Below the pieces are notes generated by a model that had not been told where the DNA came from, ran no database searches, and saw only the letters and a program-made list of their open reading frames with translations. From Bacillus sp. FJAT-27225 (GTDB lineage Bacteria; Bacillota; Bacilli; Bacillales; Cytobacillaceae): a DNA stretch of 64,000 nucleotides. Each line of letters opens with the position of its first letter. Positions within the stretch are counted from its first letter, which is position 1. Below are positions 52,213 to 61,220 of this stretch, in pieces. The DNA is taken from the NCBI RefSeq assembly GCF_001685025.1, contig NZ_MAYU01000001.1, forward strand, positions 565,971 through 629,970, in the 5' to 3' direction. The position numbers and the translations under genes were made by a program.

Positions 52213-54501
52213 TCACGACCGTGCGCTCCTGGCAGCCGCCAGGAAATGTTTAGTTATTTTTAAAGCATCCTTCTTTGCAGTTATCGAAGTTGCGTCCATT
52301 CCAATACATGATGGACAGCCCTCTTCACATGGGCATCTGTCAATCATTGCAGACGCTTCTTCAAGGACCGTTTCCATTCCAGCATATAGCTTGTCACTCA
52401 ATCCCACTCCACCGGGGTAACTATCATAAAAGAATATCGTCGGCTTCTCATTGTGGTCTGCTTTAACTTGTGGAACGACATGAATATCCTGCGGGTCTGC
52501 CATCACGAATAAGGGCGCAATATGGGATAGTGCATGGGCTGCACCAATCAATCCTTGTTCGAGGCGGTCATGTTTGAGCTCGTCAAGGTTATCTTCTAGC
52601 GATACCCAGGCAGAGCTCGTGTGCAGCTCCATTTCAGGAAGGAAAATCGGGCCAGAGCCGATATTGTCATGTGATTCAAATTTAATTTTTTTGAAAATGG
52701 TGGCCATAGCCCTGACGCTTACATCGCCATAGCCAATTTCCACTCCATTTCGCTCAGCAAGCTTGTCAACCTCAAGAACCTTCAATTGAACCGCTAGATT
52801 CGCATCTGTATAGTAGTCCACATCAACTTCTCTGACAAACGCCTTCTTTTCGTCCCAATCAAGTTTTTCAACCTGATACTGTATTCCTTGATGGAGGTAG
52901 ATGGCCTCGTCATGCAGCAATGTCATTGCCGAAAATGTATCCATTTCACCGATTACCTTAACATTGGCGATATTGGATTGGTCGATAATGATGACATTTT
53001 CCTGTGAAGCAGACCTTAAACTAATGTTATGGGCAGGGAAGGAATCATTCATCCAGTACCATTTATCGCCGTTTTGGTAAAGTACACGCTCTTCCACCAA
53101 ATACTCAAGCAGTTCCTCTGTTTCGAGCTTTCCAAACTGTTCGCCTTTTTTAAACGGAAGCTCATAGGCGGCGCACTTTAGATGGTCAATAAGGATAATT
53201 AAGTTATCAGGATTGATTCTTGCTGTTTCAGGACTTTTATTGAAAAAATATTCTGGGTTCTGGATCACATATTGATCAAGGGGACTTGAACTGGCCACCA
53301 TGATGACAAGTGCTTCACCATGTCTTCTGCCAGCACGCCCTGCCTGCTGCCATGCACTTGAAATCGTTCCCGGGTAACCGGTCATAATGCACACCTGAAG
53401 CTGGCCGATATCCACACCGAGCTCAAGTGCGTTCGTGCTCACAACCCCATATATATCCCCATTGCGAAGTCCTTTTTCAATCTGGCGGCGTTCGGCGGGC
53501 AAATAACCGCCCCGGTAACCCATAATTGACTTTGGCCCAAGCTGATTTTTAACAAGTTCTTGAAGATATGTCAGGATAATTTCAACCCTTACCCGACTCC
53601 TGGCAAAAACAATCGTCTGGATTTTATTGCGAAGCAGTTCTCCCGCAATTCTCCTCACTTCAAGTGTTGCACTTCTCCTTAAGTTCAAAGGTTTATTGAT
53701 AACAGGCGGATTATAAAAAACAAAATGCTTCTTTCCTGTTGGAGCTCCATTATTGTCGACCAAAACCATGTTTGTTTCAGTCAGAGACTCGGCAAGCTCG
53801 AGCGGATTCGCAATGGTTGCGGATGTACAAATAAATACAGGATTACTTCCATAATAGCTGCAAATCCGCTTAAGCCTGCGAATAACATTTGCAACATGGC
53901 TTCCAAACACACCCCTATATGTATGCAGCTCATCAATGACCACAAACTTTAAATTTTCAAATAAGCTAACCCATTTTGTATGGTGCGGCAAGATTGCACT
54001 ATGCAGCATATCCGGATTCGTGATAACAACGTGCCCTGCTTTCCGGACTCTTTGCCTAATATTGGCCGGTGTATCTCCATCATACGTATAGCTGTTGATA
54101 TCCAGTCCGGCTTCCTGGATCAATTCGTTTATTTCACTTTTCTGATCCTGGGCGAGCGCTTTGGTTGGAAACATATAGAGTGCCCTTGAACTGCTGTCAT
54201 TTAAAATTGTCTGAAGAACAGGCAGGTTATAGCAAAGAGTTTTGCCGGAAGCAGTTGGTGTGACAGCCGTTATACTTTGGCCTGACATAACTGTTTCAAA
54301 AGCGCTTTTTTGATGGGTATATAATTCAGAAACTCCTCTTTGCTGAAGAGCTGTTTTTAATAAAGGATTTAGTCCATCCGGCATTGGTTCAGTCCTGGCC
54401 GGTTTTTCATCAATTGTATGCCAATGAACGATATTATTCTTGAATTGTCCATCAAGCCTAATCCGTTCCAGCATCTCCTGAAGGTTTTTTCTCAATTTCA
54501 T
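52213..54501 (-). CDS. yprA: DEAD/DEAH helicase with DUF1998, YprA (MrfA-like)
   Basis: 762 residues. Helicase motifs: TPTASGKTL (I), VVIDELHTYRGVFGSH (II, DELH), CTSATIANP (III), then the C-terminal helicase domain with QQAGRAGRRHG (VI). The C-terminal DUF1998 carries four cysteines (CPCEEGCPSCIG). In B. subtilis MrfA/MrfB repair mitomycin-C damage. The ATG at 54501 has GGGGGTG six bases upstream; two earlier in-frame starts sit in the SD. Confidence 0.94.
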   Translation of the reverse strand: MKLRKNLQEMLERIRLDGQFKNNIVHWHTIDEKPARTEPMPDGLNPLLKTALQQRGVSELYTHQKSAFETVMSGQSITAVTPTASGKTLCYNLPVLQTILNDSSSRALYMFPTKALAQDQKSEINELIQEAGLDINSYTYDGDTPANIRQRVRKAGHVVITNPDMLHSAILPHHTKWVSLFENLKFVVIDELHTYRGVFGSHVANVIRRLKRICSYYGSNPVFICTSATIANPLELAESLTETNMVLVDNNGAPTGKKHFVFYNPPVINKPLNLRRSATLEVRRIAGELLRNKIQTIVFARSRVRVEIILTYLQELVKNQLGPKSIMGYRGGYLPAERRQIEKGLRNGDIYGVVSTNALELGVDIGQLQVCIMTGYPGTISSAWQQAGRAGRRHGEALVIMVASSSPLDQYVIQNPEYFFNKSPETARINPDNLIILIDHLKCAAYELPFKKGEQFGKLETEELLEYLVEERVLYQNGDKWYWMNDSFPAHNISLRSASQENVIIIDQSNIANVKVIGEMDTFSAMTLLHDEAIYLHQGIQYQVEKLDWDEKKAFVREVDVDYYTDANLAVQLKVLEVDKLAERNGVEIGYGDVSVRAMATIFKKIKFESHDNIGSGPIFLPEMELHTSSAWVSLEDNLDELKHDRLEQGLIGAAHALSHIAPLFVMADPQDIHVVPQVKADHNEKPTIFFYDSYPGGVGLSDKLYAGMETVLEEASAMIDRCPCEEGCPSCIGMDATSITAKKDALKITKHFLAAARSARS

Positions 54502-54694
54502 GTACATCACCCCCTATTCTCTATTGTAGCGAATAGACGTTCGTTAAAAAAGAAAAACATCTCTTTTCGTGCAGATGAAATGTAATGAAAATAATTCCAG
54601 GATATTGTCAAGATATTGCCACGGAACAATTTCTTACTGAATTCAAATGTTTTGATACAATACAAGTAGACATTAACGATTAGGAGTGTGTATA

Positions 54695-55390
54695 GTGCTT
54701 GCTGAAGAGATAAGGACCGTGCTTTCCTGGTTTCCAATATTCCGGGAGTTGGAGAGGTATGAAATAGATAAAATAGCTGAAATTGCAATTGCAAGGGAAT
54801 ACAAGAAAGGATCTCATATTTTCATGCAGGGCGACCCGCTTGAAAATGTTTACTTCGTCTTTAAAGGAAAAATAAAAATTTACAAATCCGATGCAAACGG
54901 CAAGGAGCAAATCGTGAATATCCTTCAAAGGGGCGAGATGTTTCCACATGTCGGCTTTTTCCGGAAAGGAGATTACCCAGCCTATTCCGAGGCAATTGAG
55001 CCTGCTACCTTGGTCGTTGTTCCCATTGCCAGATTTGAAAGCGTTCTAATGTACAATCCTGAATTGTGTATTAAACTTTTCCGCGTGCTCGGTGAAAGGA
55101 TTGTCGACCTTCAGAACAGGCTCGAGGAACAAATCCTGAATAATACAAACGAACAAATCATCAAACTGCTCGTCCGGCTCGGGCAACGACATGGAACTGA
55201 AGTACGTGACGGGCGAATTCTTCTAAAAGGCGAATTTACCAATAAAGACTTGGGGAATATGATCGGTACAACAAGAGAAACTGTCAGCAGGACACTGACA
55301 AAAATGAGGAAAGATGGGCTAATTGAAGTAGACAGCCATGGAAATATGAAGTTCAATCCAAACGAACTTATGGAGCAGATATTACAGTAA
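54695..55390 (+). CDS. Crp/Fnr family transcriptional regulator (copy 2)
   Basis: 231 residues, closely related to the regulator at 43745 throughout (KIYK(S/T)D..GKEQI, GEMFPH.GFFRKG.YPA, IKLFRVLGE(R/K)IVDLQ, IGT(T/S)RETVSRT). One cysteine only, so no Fe-S cluster of the Fnr kind. The GTG at 54695 has AGGAGTG six bases upstream; the earlier GTG overlaps the SD. It converges on hcp, whose promoter carries an Fnr-type site. Confidence 0.9.
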   Translation: MLAEEIRTVLSWFPIFRELERYEIDKIAEIAIAREYKKGSHIFMQGDPLENVYFVFKGKIKIYKSDANGKEQIVNILQRGEMFPHVGFFRKGDYPAYSEAIEPATLVVVPIARFESVLMYNPELCIKLFRVLGERIVDLQNRLEEQILNNTNEQIIKLLVRLGQRHGTEVRDGRILLKGEFTNKDLGNMIGTTRETVSRTLTKMRKDGLIEVDSHGNMKFNPNELMEQILQ

Positions 55391-55439
55391 CGGTCATTTG
55401 ACTGCTCAGAACCATAAATTGTTTCCGAGCCAATCTGTT

Positions 55440-55560
55440 CAAGGACATTTTCGCATTCCTGGAAGGTTGAAATGTCTACCAAATAGGGGTTCATGGACAT
55501 TTTGACTCTCTTGGAAGGGTGAAATGTCCTCCATCAGTGTTTCATGGACGTTTTCAATTA
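55440..55560. repeat. 52-bp degenerate tandem array (locus E)
   Basis: GGAC(A/G)TTTT anchors at 55443, 55495 and 55546 (steps 52, 51). Each unit has a GGACATTT...AAATGTCC dyad. It lies between the second regulator and the shared terminator; no gene is seen. Confidence 0.8.
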
Positions 55561-55588
55561 TTTTAACATCAACTTGTACTCCAACAAC

Positions 55589-55628
55589 AAAAGGGTGTCC
55601 CAATCTGACAAAACGGGACACCCCTTTT
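55589..55628. terminator. Bidirectional terminator between regulator and hcp
   Basis: AAAAGGGTGTCCC/GGGACACCCCTTTTT stem with A- and T-runs on both sides. Confidence 0.9.
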
Positions 55629-55635
55629 TAAAGTC

Positions 55636-56937
55636 TTATTTCACTTCAGAAAGCTGAAGCATCTCGTTCATATCATCCTGAGCGTTTCCGATCAATTTAA
55701 GGTTAAATGTATTTTGCAGCACTTCCAGAACGCCGCTGGAAATGAATTCAGGCGGTTTTGGCCCAATTCGGATATCTTTGATGCCGAGGCTGAAAAGTCC
55801 CAAAAGAATAGCTACAGCCTTTTGTTCAAACCATGAGAGAACAATACTGACCGGCAGCTCATTGATTTCACATTCAAATGCATCGGCAAGCGCCATCGCA
55901 ATCTTTACGGTCGAACCCGAGTTGTTGCACTGACCTAGGTCAATATAGCGAGGAATGTCTGTTCCAGGAACTGTTCCGTAATCCACATCATTAAAACGGA
56001 ATTTTCCGCATGAAGTTGTCAAAATGACTGTTTCAGGAGGAAGTGATGTTGCGAGCTCACGATAGTACTCCCCGCCTTTGCCAGGTGCATCACAGCCAGC
56101 GATGACGAAGAATCGTTTGATTTTGCCTTCCTTGACAGCTGCAATGGCTTCAAAAGCAAGACCTAGGACGGTTTCATGGTGAAAACCTGTCAGCAATGTT
56201 TCATCAGAGTCAATATTGGCTTCAGGCAATTCAAGTGCTCTTTGAATTAAAGGAGCAAAATCATCGTTTTCAATCTTTTGTACATTTTCCAGGCCAGCTA
56301 CTTCATAAGAGAACATCCTGTCTGCGTATGTACCTTTAATCGGCATCACACAGTTTGTTGTTGCCAGGATTGCCCCAGGAAACTTTTCAAACAGGCGGCG
56401 CTGGTCATACCACGCTTTACCGATATTTCCTATTAGATGTGAATATTTTTTCAAGGCCGGGTAGCCATGGGCTGGAAGCATTTCGGAGTGGGTATAAATA
56501 TTGATACCCTTACCTTCTGTTTGCTTCAGCAGCTCTTCTAGAGCAAACAGGTTATGGCCTGATACGACAATTGCCTTGCCTTCTATTTTGTTTTGGCTTA
56601 CACGGATAGGCTGAGGTATTCCAAGCCTTTTCGTATGAGCCTCGTCGAGCACTTCCATGATCCTTACGGCGGATTGGCCGACCTTCATTGCCATGTCAAT
56701 ATGCTCCTGGACATTAAAATTTGAATTCGTTAACGTCATATAAAGAGCTTCATGTGTTGTCGCATCAACAAAAGAATCTGTATATCCAAGTTGATTCGCA
56801 TGGGTCCGGTAAGCGGCAATCCCCTTCAGGCCGAAAATAATCGTATCCTGAAGGCTGGCAATCGTTTCATCCTTCCCGCATACTCCCACTACTGTACACC
56901 CGCCGGATGGGGTTTGTTCACATTGATAACAGAACAT
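55636..56937 (-). CDS. hcp: Hybrid cluster protein / hydroxylamine reductase
   Basis: 433 residues, the short Hcp form. The N-terminal cysteines C3, C6, C14 and C20 bind the cubane Fe-S cluster. Hybrid-cluster ligands are visible in VVSGHNLFALEELL, ATTNCVMP, AGCDAPGKGGEYY, LTTSCGKFRFND and DLGQCNNSGS. Hcp detoxifies NO/hydroxylamine under low oxygen. The NADH-oxidoreductase partner Hcr is not adjacent. An Fnr-type site lies in its promoter. Confidence 0.95.
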   Translation of the reverse strand: MFCYQCEQTPSGGCTVVGVCGKDETIASLQDTIIFGLKGIAAYRTHANQLGYTDSFVDATTHEALYMTLTNSNFNVQEHIDMAMKVGQSAVRIMEVLDEAHTKRLGIPQPIRVSQNKIEGKAIVVSGHNLFALEELLKQTEGKGINIYTHSEMLPAHGYPALKKYSHLIGNIGKAWYDQRRLFEKFPGAILATTNCVMPIKGTYADRMFSYEVAGLENVQKIENDDFAPLIQRALELPEANIDSDETLLTGFHHETVLGLAFEAIAAVKEGKIKRFFVIAGCDAPGKGGEYYRELATSLPPETVILTTSCGKFRFNDVDYGTVPGTDIPRYIDLGQCNNSGSTVKIAMALADAFECEINELPVSIVLSWFEQKAVAILLGLFSLGIKDIRIGPKPPEFISSGVLEVLQNTFNLKLIGNAQDDMNEMLQLSEVK

Positions 56938-56999
56938 TTACATTCCTCACCTTTCATTCTTCCTACCCATACAGAATATAATTGAAATTGAAAAAATCC

Positions 57000-57015
57000 T
57001 GTGAGTTATATCACT
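57000..57015. promoter_or_regulatory. Crp/Fnr-type site in the hcp promoter
   Basis: TGTGAGTTATATCACT matches TGTGA-N6-TCACA in all but the last base. On the minus strand a TATTCT -10 lies 21 bases beyond it, giving a site centre near -41.5 relative to hcp. It could also act on the divergent hsp20-type gene. Confidence 0.75.
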
Positions 57016-57158
57016 GTTTTACAAACCGTCACCATTTGTTCAAACATTCACATATTTATTGTTCGTTCACTTTTTTTAAAAAATCTTCATATGATATCAG
57101 TGGAAAAGAACTCAACCTACTTACGGGAATTTATATTTTAAAGAGAGGGAGAGAAAGA

Positions 57159-57641
57159 ATGGAAGATAAAAAAAGGCGAAATGAGAACAAGGAACTGGCA
57201 AGCGCAAAGCCAAAAGCTGACGATCACCGGCTAACCTATATAAATGATTTATTTCATTATCCTCCCGTTAAAGGCTTCCTGCAGACAATAGATGATTTTT
57301 TTCAGAATCCATTCACCCGTTCATCTTCTTTCAGGACAAAATTGGAAGAGAATGATAAGGAATATATCGTTACAGCTGAGCTTCCGGGAGTAAAACGGGA
57401 CCAGATAAAAATAGAAATTTACAGAAACCAGGTAGTCATTTCGTTTGAAAACAAGGTTGAGCAGGTGGAAACTGACGAGCTCCACGGAAGCTATAAAAGA
57501 AGTTTTTCAAAACAGCTTGAATCAAGGTCAGTTTACCTTCAAAAACCAATTCTCGACAATAAAGCCAAGGCTTCTTATGCAGATGGGCTCCTCACTATTA
57601 CCTTGCCAATTGATAAAGGACATACACTTGAAATAGATTGA
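57159..57641 (+). CDS. Small heat shock protein (Hsp20/alpha-crystallin family)
   Basis: 160 residues: a charged N-terminal arm, then the alpha-crystallin domain with YIVTAELPGVKRDQIKIEI, GSYKRSF.KQLESRSV and the C-terminal ADGLLTITLPID. Such proteins hold unfolded proteins for refolding; bacillary relatives are also found in spore coats (CotM/CotP type). The ATG at 57159 follows AGAGAGGGAGAG; the longer upstream frame has no SD. Confidence 0.88.
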   Translation: MEDKKRRNENKELASAKPKADDHRLTYINDLFHYPPVKGFLQTIDDFFQNPFTRSSSFRTKLEENDKEYIVTAELPGVKRDQIKIEIYRNQVVISFENKVEQVETDELHGSYKRSFSKQLESRSVYLQKPILDNKAKASYADGLLTITLPIDKGHTLEID

Positions 57642-57658
57642 TGGTATTTTACTTGGAA

Positions 57659-57698
57659 AAAGAGAGGGTGACCCATTTTCGGGACTCCCTCTCTTCTT
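57659..57698 (+). terminator. Terminator of the hsp20-type gene
   Basis: AAGAGAGGG/CCCTCTCTT stem with T-rich DNA after it. Confidence 0.75.
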
Positions 57699-57713
57699 AT
57701 TACAACTCTGTAA

Positions 57714-60116
57714 TTATTCCTTCTCCGTATTCAGCCAATGTGAGAAAGACCCTCTTGGCACCTTGAAATACTCCATGGAAAATTTAATGAACTGTTCGGT
57801 GTTTACTTCCTTATATTTAAAATGATTGTAATACTCTGAGAGAAAGTCCATTATAACAGTCTTTTCGTCGCCGTCTTTTCGCACGTAAAAGTTTTGCTGT
57901 GCCATATTATAAATTTCTAGTGCTGGCTGCCCGTATACGAAAGCTGTATGGGTAATTTGATCAACCGGTGTGTTGGAATGCTGTTTCTTTAATTTTTGTT
58001 CTTCAACCATCGCCATTCTGTTGACAGATAGCTCCTGTGCCATCCCAAGCGGGCGATCCTCGGCGATATAGAAATACATATTAGTCGCAAATTCTGTGAA
58101 CCCTTCATCTATCCAAGGTTCATTGAATGGGTCGTTTGATACAACACCATAAAAATATTGATGAGCGATTTCATGTACAATCGCGATATTGAAAAAGTCA
58201 TCAAAATCATGATACGGATTGACAGTCACAATACCCGGATATTCCATATTCTGTCCAAGATCAAGGATTACGTCAAGCTGTTCGTGTGGGTATTCCCCTA
58301 TTTTCATTTGGTAAAAGGACAGAGCATTTTTAGCGAGAGACAGAGCTTTTTCAGGATCACGGGCATGGTCACTTCTCGAGAATAGCCTGATCTTGACGCC
58401 ATTAGATTCAGCCTCGTACAAATCCATGTCCTTTATGACAGCAATAAAAAAATCCCTTACCTTTTCTGCTTCGGCCTCTCCTTTGCTTGAGCCAAGCTTT
58501 GGATCAAGCCCGTCTGTTGAAACAAATGAATAGCCATTTGGCAAATCGTATGAAACCTTGTAATCCGAAAAATCAGTGTGGAAGGTTTCCAGTCCATTGG
58601 AGAATTCACCCTTGTTCCATTTACCATTCCTAAAGGTGGCCAGCATCGGATACCATTGTGCCAAATAATAGTTGCCATTCACCTTGGAGAGGCGGCTGCC
58701 TTCCTCTGGCAAATCCATTGTATAGGAGAAGGTGACGTCCACCTTGTCACCCTTTTCCATTTTTTCTGGCAGCCTTACAATTAACAAATCATTGTCAAGG
58801 GTATACTCTGCTTTCTTTCCATCGACTTTTATACTGTTAAAATCGACCTCTGAATGCCCCTTAACAGTTTTATAGGGATGACCTTCCTTGAATGAGTTAG
58901 GAATAAAGTAGAAAACAAGTTCCTTCCACTCTTGTTTCGAAAGGTTCTTTGCTTTTACATCGGCATTAATTGTAAATTGTCCATCTTCGTCCATTTTTAC
59001 ATCAAGGTCATATTGAGCCTTGCTGAAGTTTTTAACACCAACATCATTATTTCTCGTGGCATACACATACGTTCCCGAAAACACCAGTACCAGCACTAAC
59101 AGAACAAGTGCCAGCCTCTCTCCTTTTAGCGGCCAAAACTTGGCTGATGTGCCATATTCCTTCCGTTTTGGCACCAAAATAGGTTCAAATCCAGTCTTTA
59201 TCCAAGGTGCCCTTTGATAATTCGACTGAAAACGATTCTTTAGGCCATTTGCGAGCATGCTGAAGGAAAGAGTTGTGAGCAGAAGAGTCGCAAGCGGGAC
59301 AAGAAGCACATGAGAATTTCCAAAAATATTGCCCCTTGCCTGGCCTACAAGGCCAGCCAGTTCGTTCGTTACCGAAATATAGATAACAGGATCGAAAGTC
59401 TGTGTCGTTCCCCCGACAAAAATGTTCATCAAGGCAAGCTGTCCCATGATTGTAATCACGTAAACAATTTCAAGAATGAACATAATTAACAGCGTTTCTT
59501 TCATTTGTGGGAATATATGCCTCCAAATAATCCTGTGCCTCTTGGCACCGAGCGTTTTTGAGGCTTCAATAAATACTGATTTGTTTATTTCCTCCGTTTT
59601 TTTACGGACAGAAGAGATTATGCTCGGCGTGCTGATGGCTGCTGTAATCATAATAAAGTAGTAAATCAGTTTTATAGGCTGTAAGGTTGGATTAAACGTA
59701 ATCGGGAACATGAAAAAATAAACAATAATGAACAGTGGAACATAGCTCCAGGCGTTCTCAAAGGCAACAAGCCATCCCGGGACTCTTTTCCATGTTCCAA
59801 CATATAAGCCTATTAACGTCCCTGCCGCCATCTTAAGGACGGTTACGGCAATTGAAATGAGTACAGTATACTTAATACCATGAAGGACAAGCGTGAGCAG
59901 ATCATATCCCCACCTATTTGTCCCCAGTGGATACTCTTTAGTGGTAAACGGCTCAACGGGTGGTGCGATAATTGTACCGTTCTCATACCTTGCCTCCATT
60001 TGTTCCGTCAGATTGTATGGAGCCAGTATGCTCCCAAATATAGCTAAAAAAATCAAAATCGAGACAAGAAAAACACCAGCATACAGGGCATAATTAATCC
60101 TAAGTAGTTTATTCAT
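57714..60116 (-). CDS. OppC-like ABC permease fused to an M1 metallopeptidase
   Basis: 800 residues. Residues about 1-320 are an OppC/DppC-type permease: an N-terminal helix, the core helices and the ATPase-contact EAA loop FIEASKTLGAKRHRIIWRHIFPQ. A further helix at about 345-365 is followed by a large external domain with M1 aminopeptidase motifs: NMEYPG (GxMEN-like), HEIAHQYF with the third zinc ligand in WIDEGFTEFA 18 residues on (HExxH-x18-E), and the later catalytic-type Tyr in TAFVYGQPAL. The reading frame is continuous. It overlaps the OppB-like gene by eight bases. A coupled peptide-trimming and import subunit is inferred. Confidence 0.9.
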   Translation of the reverse strand: MNKLLRINYALYAGVFLVSILIFLAIFGSILAPYNLTEQMEARYENGTIIAPPVEPFTTKEYPLGTNRWGYDLLTLVLHGIKYTVLISIAVTVLKMAAGTLIGLYVGTWKRVPGWLVAFENAWSYVPLFIIVYFFMFPITFNPTLQPIKLIYYFIMITAAISTPSIISSVRKKTEEINKSVFIEASKTLGAKRHRIIWRHIFPQMKETLLIMFILEIVYVITIMGQLALMNIFVGGTTQTFDPVIYISVTNELAGLVGQARGNIFGNSHVLLVPLATLLLTTLSFSMLANGLKNRFQSNYQRAPWIKTGFEPILVPKRKEYGTSAKFWPLKGERLALVLLVLVLVFSGTYVYATRNNDVGVKNFSKAQYDLDVKMDEDGQFTINADVKAKNLSKQEWKELVFYFIPNSFKEGHPYKTVKGHSEVDFNSIKVDGKKAEYTLDNDLLIVRLPEKMEKGDKVDVTFSYTMDLPEEGSRLSKVNGNYYLAQWYPMLATFRNGKWNKGEFSNGLETFHTDFSDYKVSYDLPNGYSFVSTDGLDPKLGSSKGEAEAEKVRDFFIAVIKDMDLYEAESNGVKIRLFSRSDHARDPEKALSLAKNALSFYQMKIGEYPHEQLDVILDLGQNMEYPGIVTVNPYHDFDDFFNIAIVHEIAHQYFYGVVSNDPFNEPWIDEGFTEFATNMYFYIAEDRPLGMAQELSVNRMAMVEEQKLKKQHSNTPVDQITHTAFVYGQPALEIYNMAQQNFYVRKDGDEKTVIMDFLSEYYNHFKYKEVNTEQFIKFSMEYFKVPRGSFSHWLNTEKE

Positions 60117-60972
60117 AGATAAATCCTCGTTTAAATAAATAGAGTGCAAGACGTATAGCAGAATACGTAATAAATGAAATAATCAACATTGAAAACAGCC
60201 CAATGGCAACTGGCTGCATTTCGCTGTTCTGAAAAATGAATTTGGTGATTCCCTGTACATTTAGAAGATATTCAATAATGAACAAGTTTCCAACTGCCAG
60301 TGAAATCACCTTGGTCAATTCAGCCTTTATAAACGGCTCAATATTTTTAAAAACATGCTGAAAATTTATGTAAGTAGGTCCAAGTCCTTTTGCTACCGCC
60401 GTCCGGACAAAATCTTCACCGCTAGTTTGATAATATTTAACAGCGACAATCTTGAAAAGATACAGCGTTGGTGCAATACCCGTCATCAGCATCGGAAACC
60501 AGATATTCAGTGCCCCAGAACCAGGCATAAGTGAAATAACCCGAATACCTGTCCAGGTGTAGAACTTTACTGCCAGAACCAGCGACATGATGATTAGGAT
60601 AAAATCCGGAATTGCTGCAAGAAAAGTCAAAATCGCGTTTACGACCCTTGTAAGCCTAAACCTGCTTATGAAAATTCCAAAAATTAAGCTTAGCAAGACT
60701 CCAGCTCCAACTCCAACCAAAATGATAGAAAGGCTAGTAGTAAAATTATCGCCTATGTCTTCAGAAATAATCCTCATCCGGCCATTTAGTTCATATGTGC
60801 CAAGGCCGCCATCGCTTAGGTTATGAAAGAAAGTCAAGAACATTTCCGGTGCCTTCTCAAATGTCCAGTCCATCGACTGGGTTGCCGGGTTGATAAAAAC
60901 AAAAGCTGGCAAGGCTGCCAAAAATAGAATCAGAAAAACAATAATAACAAACTGCTGTATAATACGTATCAT
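60109..60972 (-). CDS. OppB-like ABC peptide permease
   Basis: A 287-residue permease with six helices, the OppB/DppB topology, and the EAA loop EDFVRTAVAKGLGPTYINFQHVFKN that docks on an ATPase. It forms the heterodimer partner of the fused OppC-like subunit. No ATPase (OppD/F) or substrate-binding protein (OppA) gene is next to it, so those must be encoded elsewhere. Confidence 0.88.
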   Translation of the reverse strand: MIRIIQQFVIIVFLILFLAALPAFVFINPATQSMDWTFEKAPEMFLTFFHNLSDGGLGTYELNGRMRIISEDIGDNFTTSLSIILVGVGAGVLLSLIFGIFISRFRLTRVVNAILTFLAAIPDFILIIMSLVLAVKFYTWTGIRVISLMPGSGALNIWFPMLMTGIAPTLYLFKIVAVKYYQTSGEDFVRTAVAKGLGPTYINFQHVFKNIEPFIKAELTKVISLAVGNLFIIEYLLNVQGITKFIFQNSEMQPVAIGLFSMLIISFITYSAIRLALYLFKRGFIYE

Positions 60973-61143
60973 GAATCAGTCCCCCTAAATTGTGACGTAG
61001 TGGTTAGTAAGAATGTTACAGAAAATCTACAATTTATGTAATTTGCACTTTTCAACGTAACATAAACGAAATAAATTTTAAAGAATTTTTACAAAAATCA
61101 AATCTTGTCAACTCTTTTCTTAGCAGGGGAATGGACAAGAAGA

Positions 61144-61171
61144 AACGTTCCACGCTGAAACGTGGAACGTT
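61144..61171. terminator. Perfect 11-bp hairpin after yppG
   Basis: AACGTTCCACG, six-base loop, CGTGGAACGTT. T-rich but interrupted DNA follows on the minus strand. It may terminate yppG; no protein operator is known to me with this sequence. The rest of 60973-61220 is AT-rich with nothing else. Confidence 0.5.
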
Positions 61172-61220
61172 GAAAACTTCGCAGATTATAAACAGGAACA
61201 ACACCAGTGCTATCTCAATC

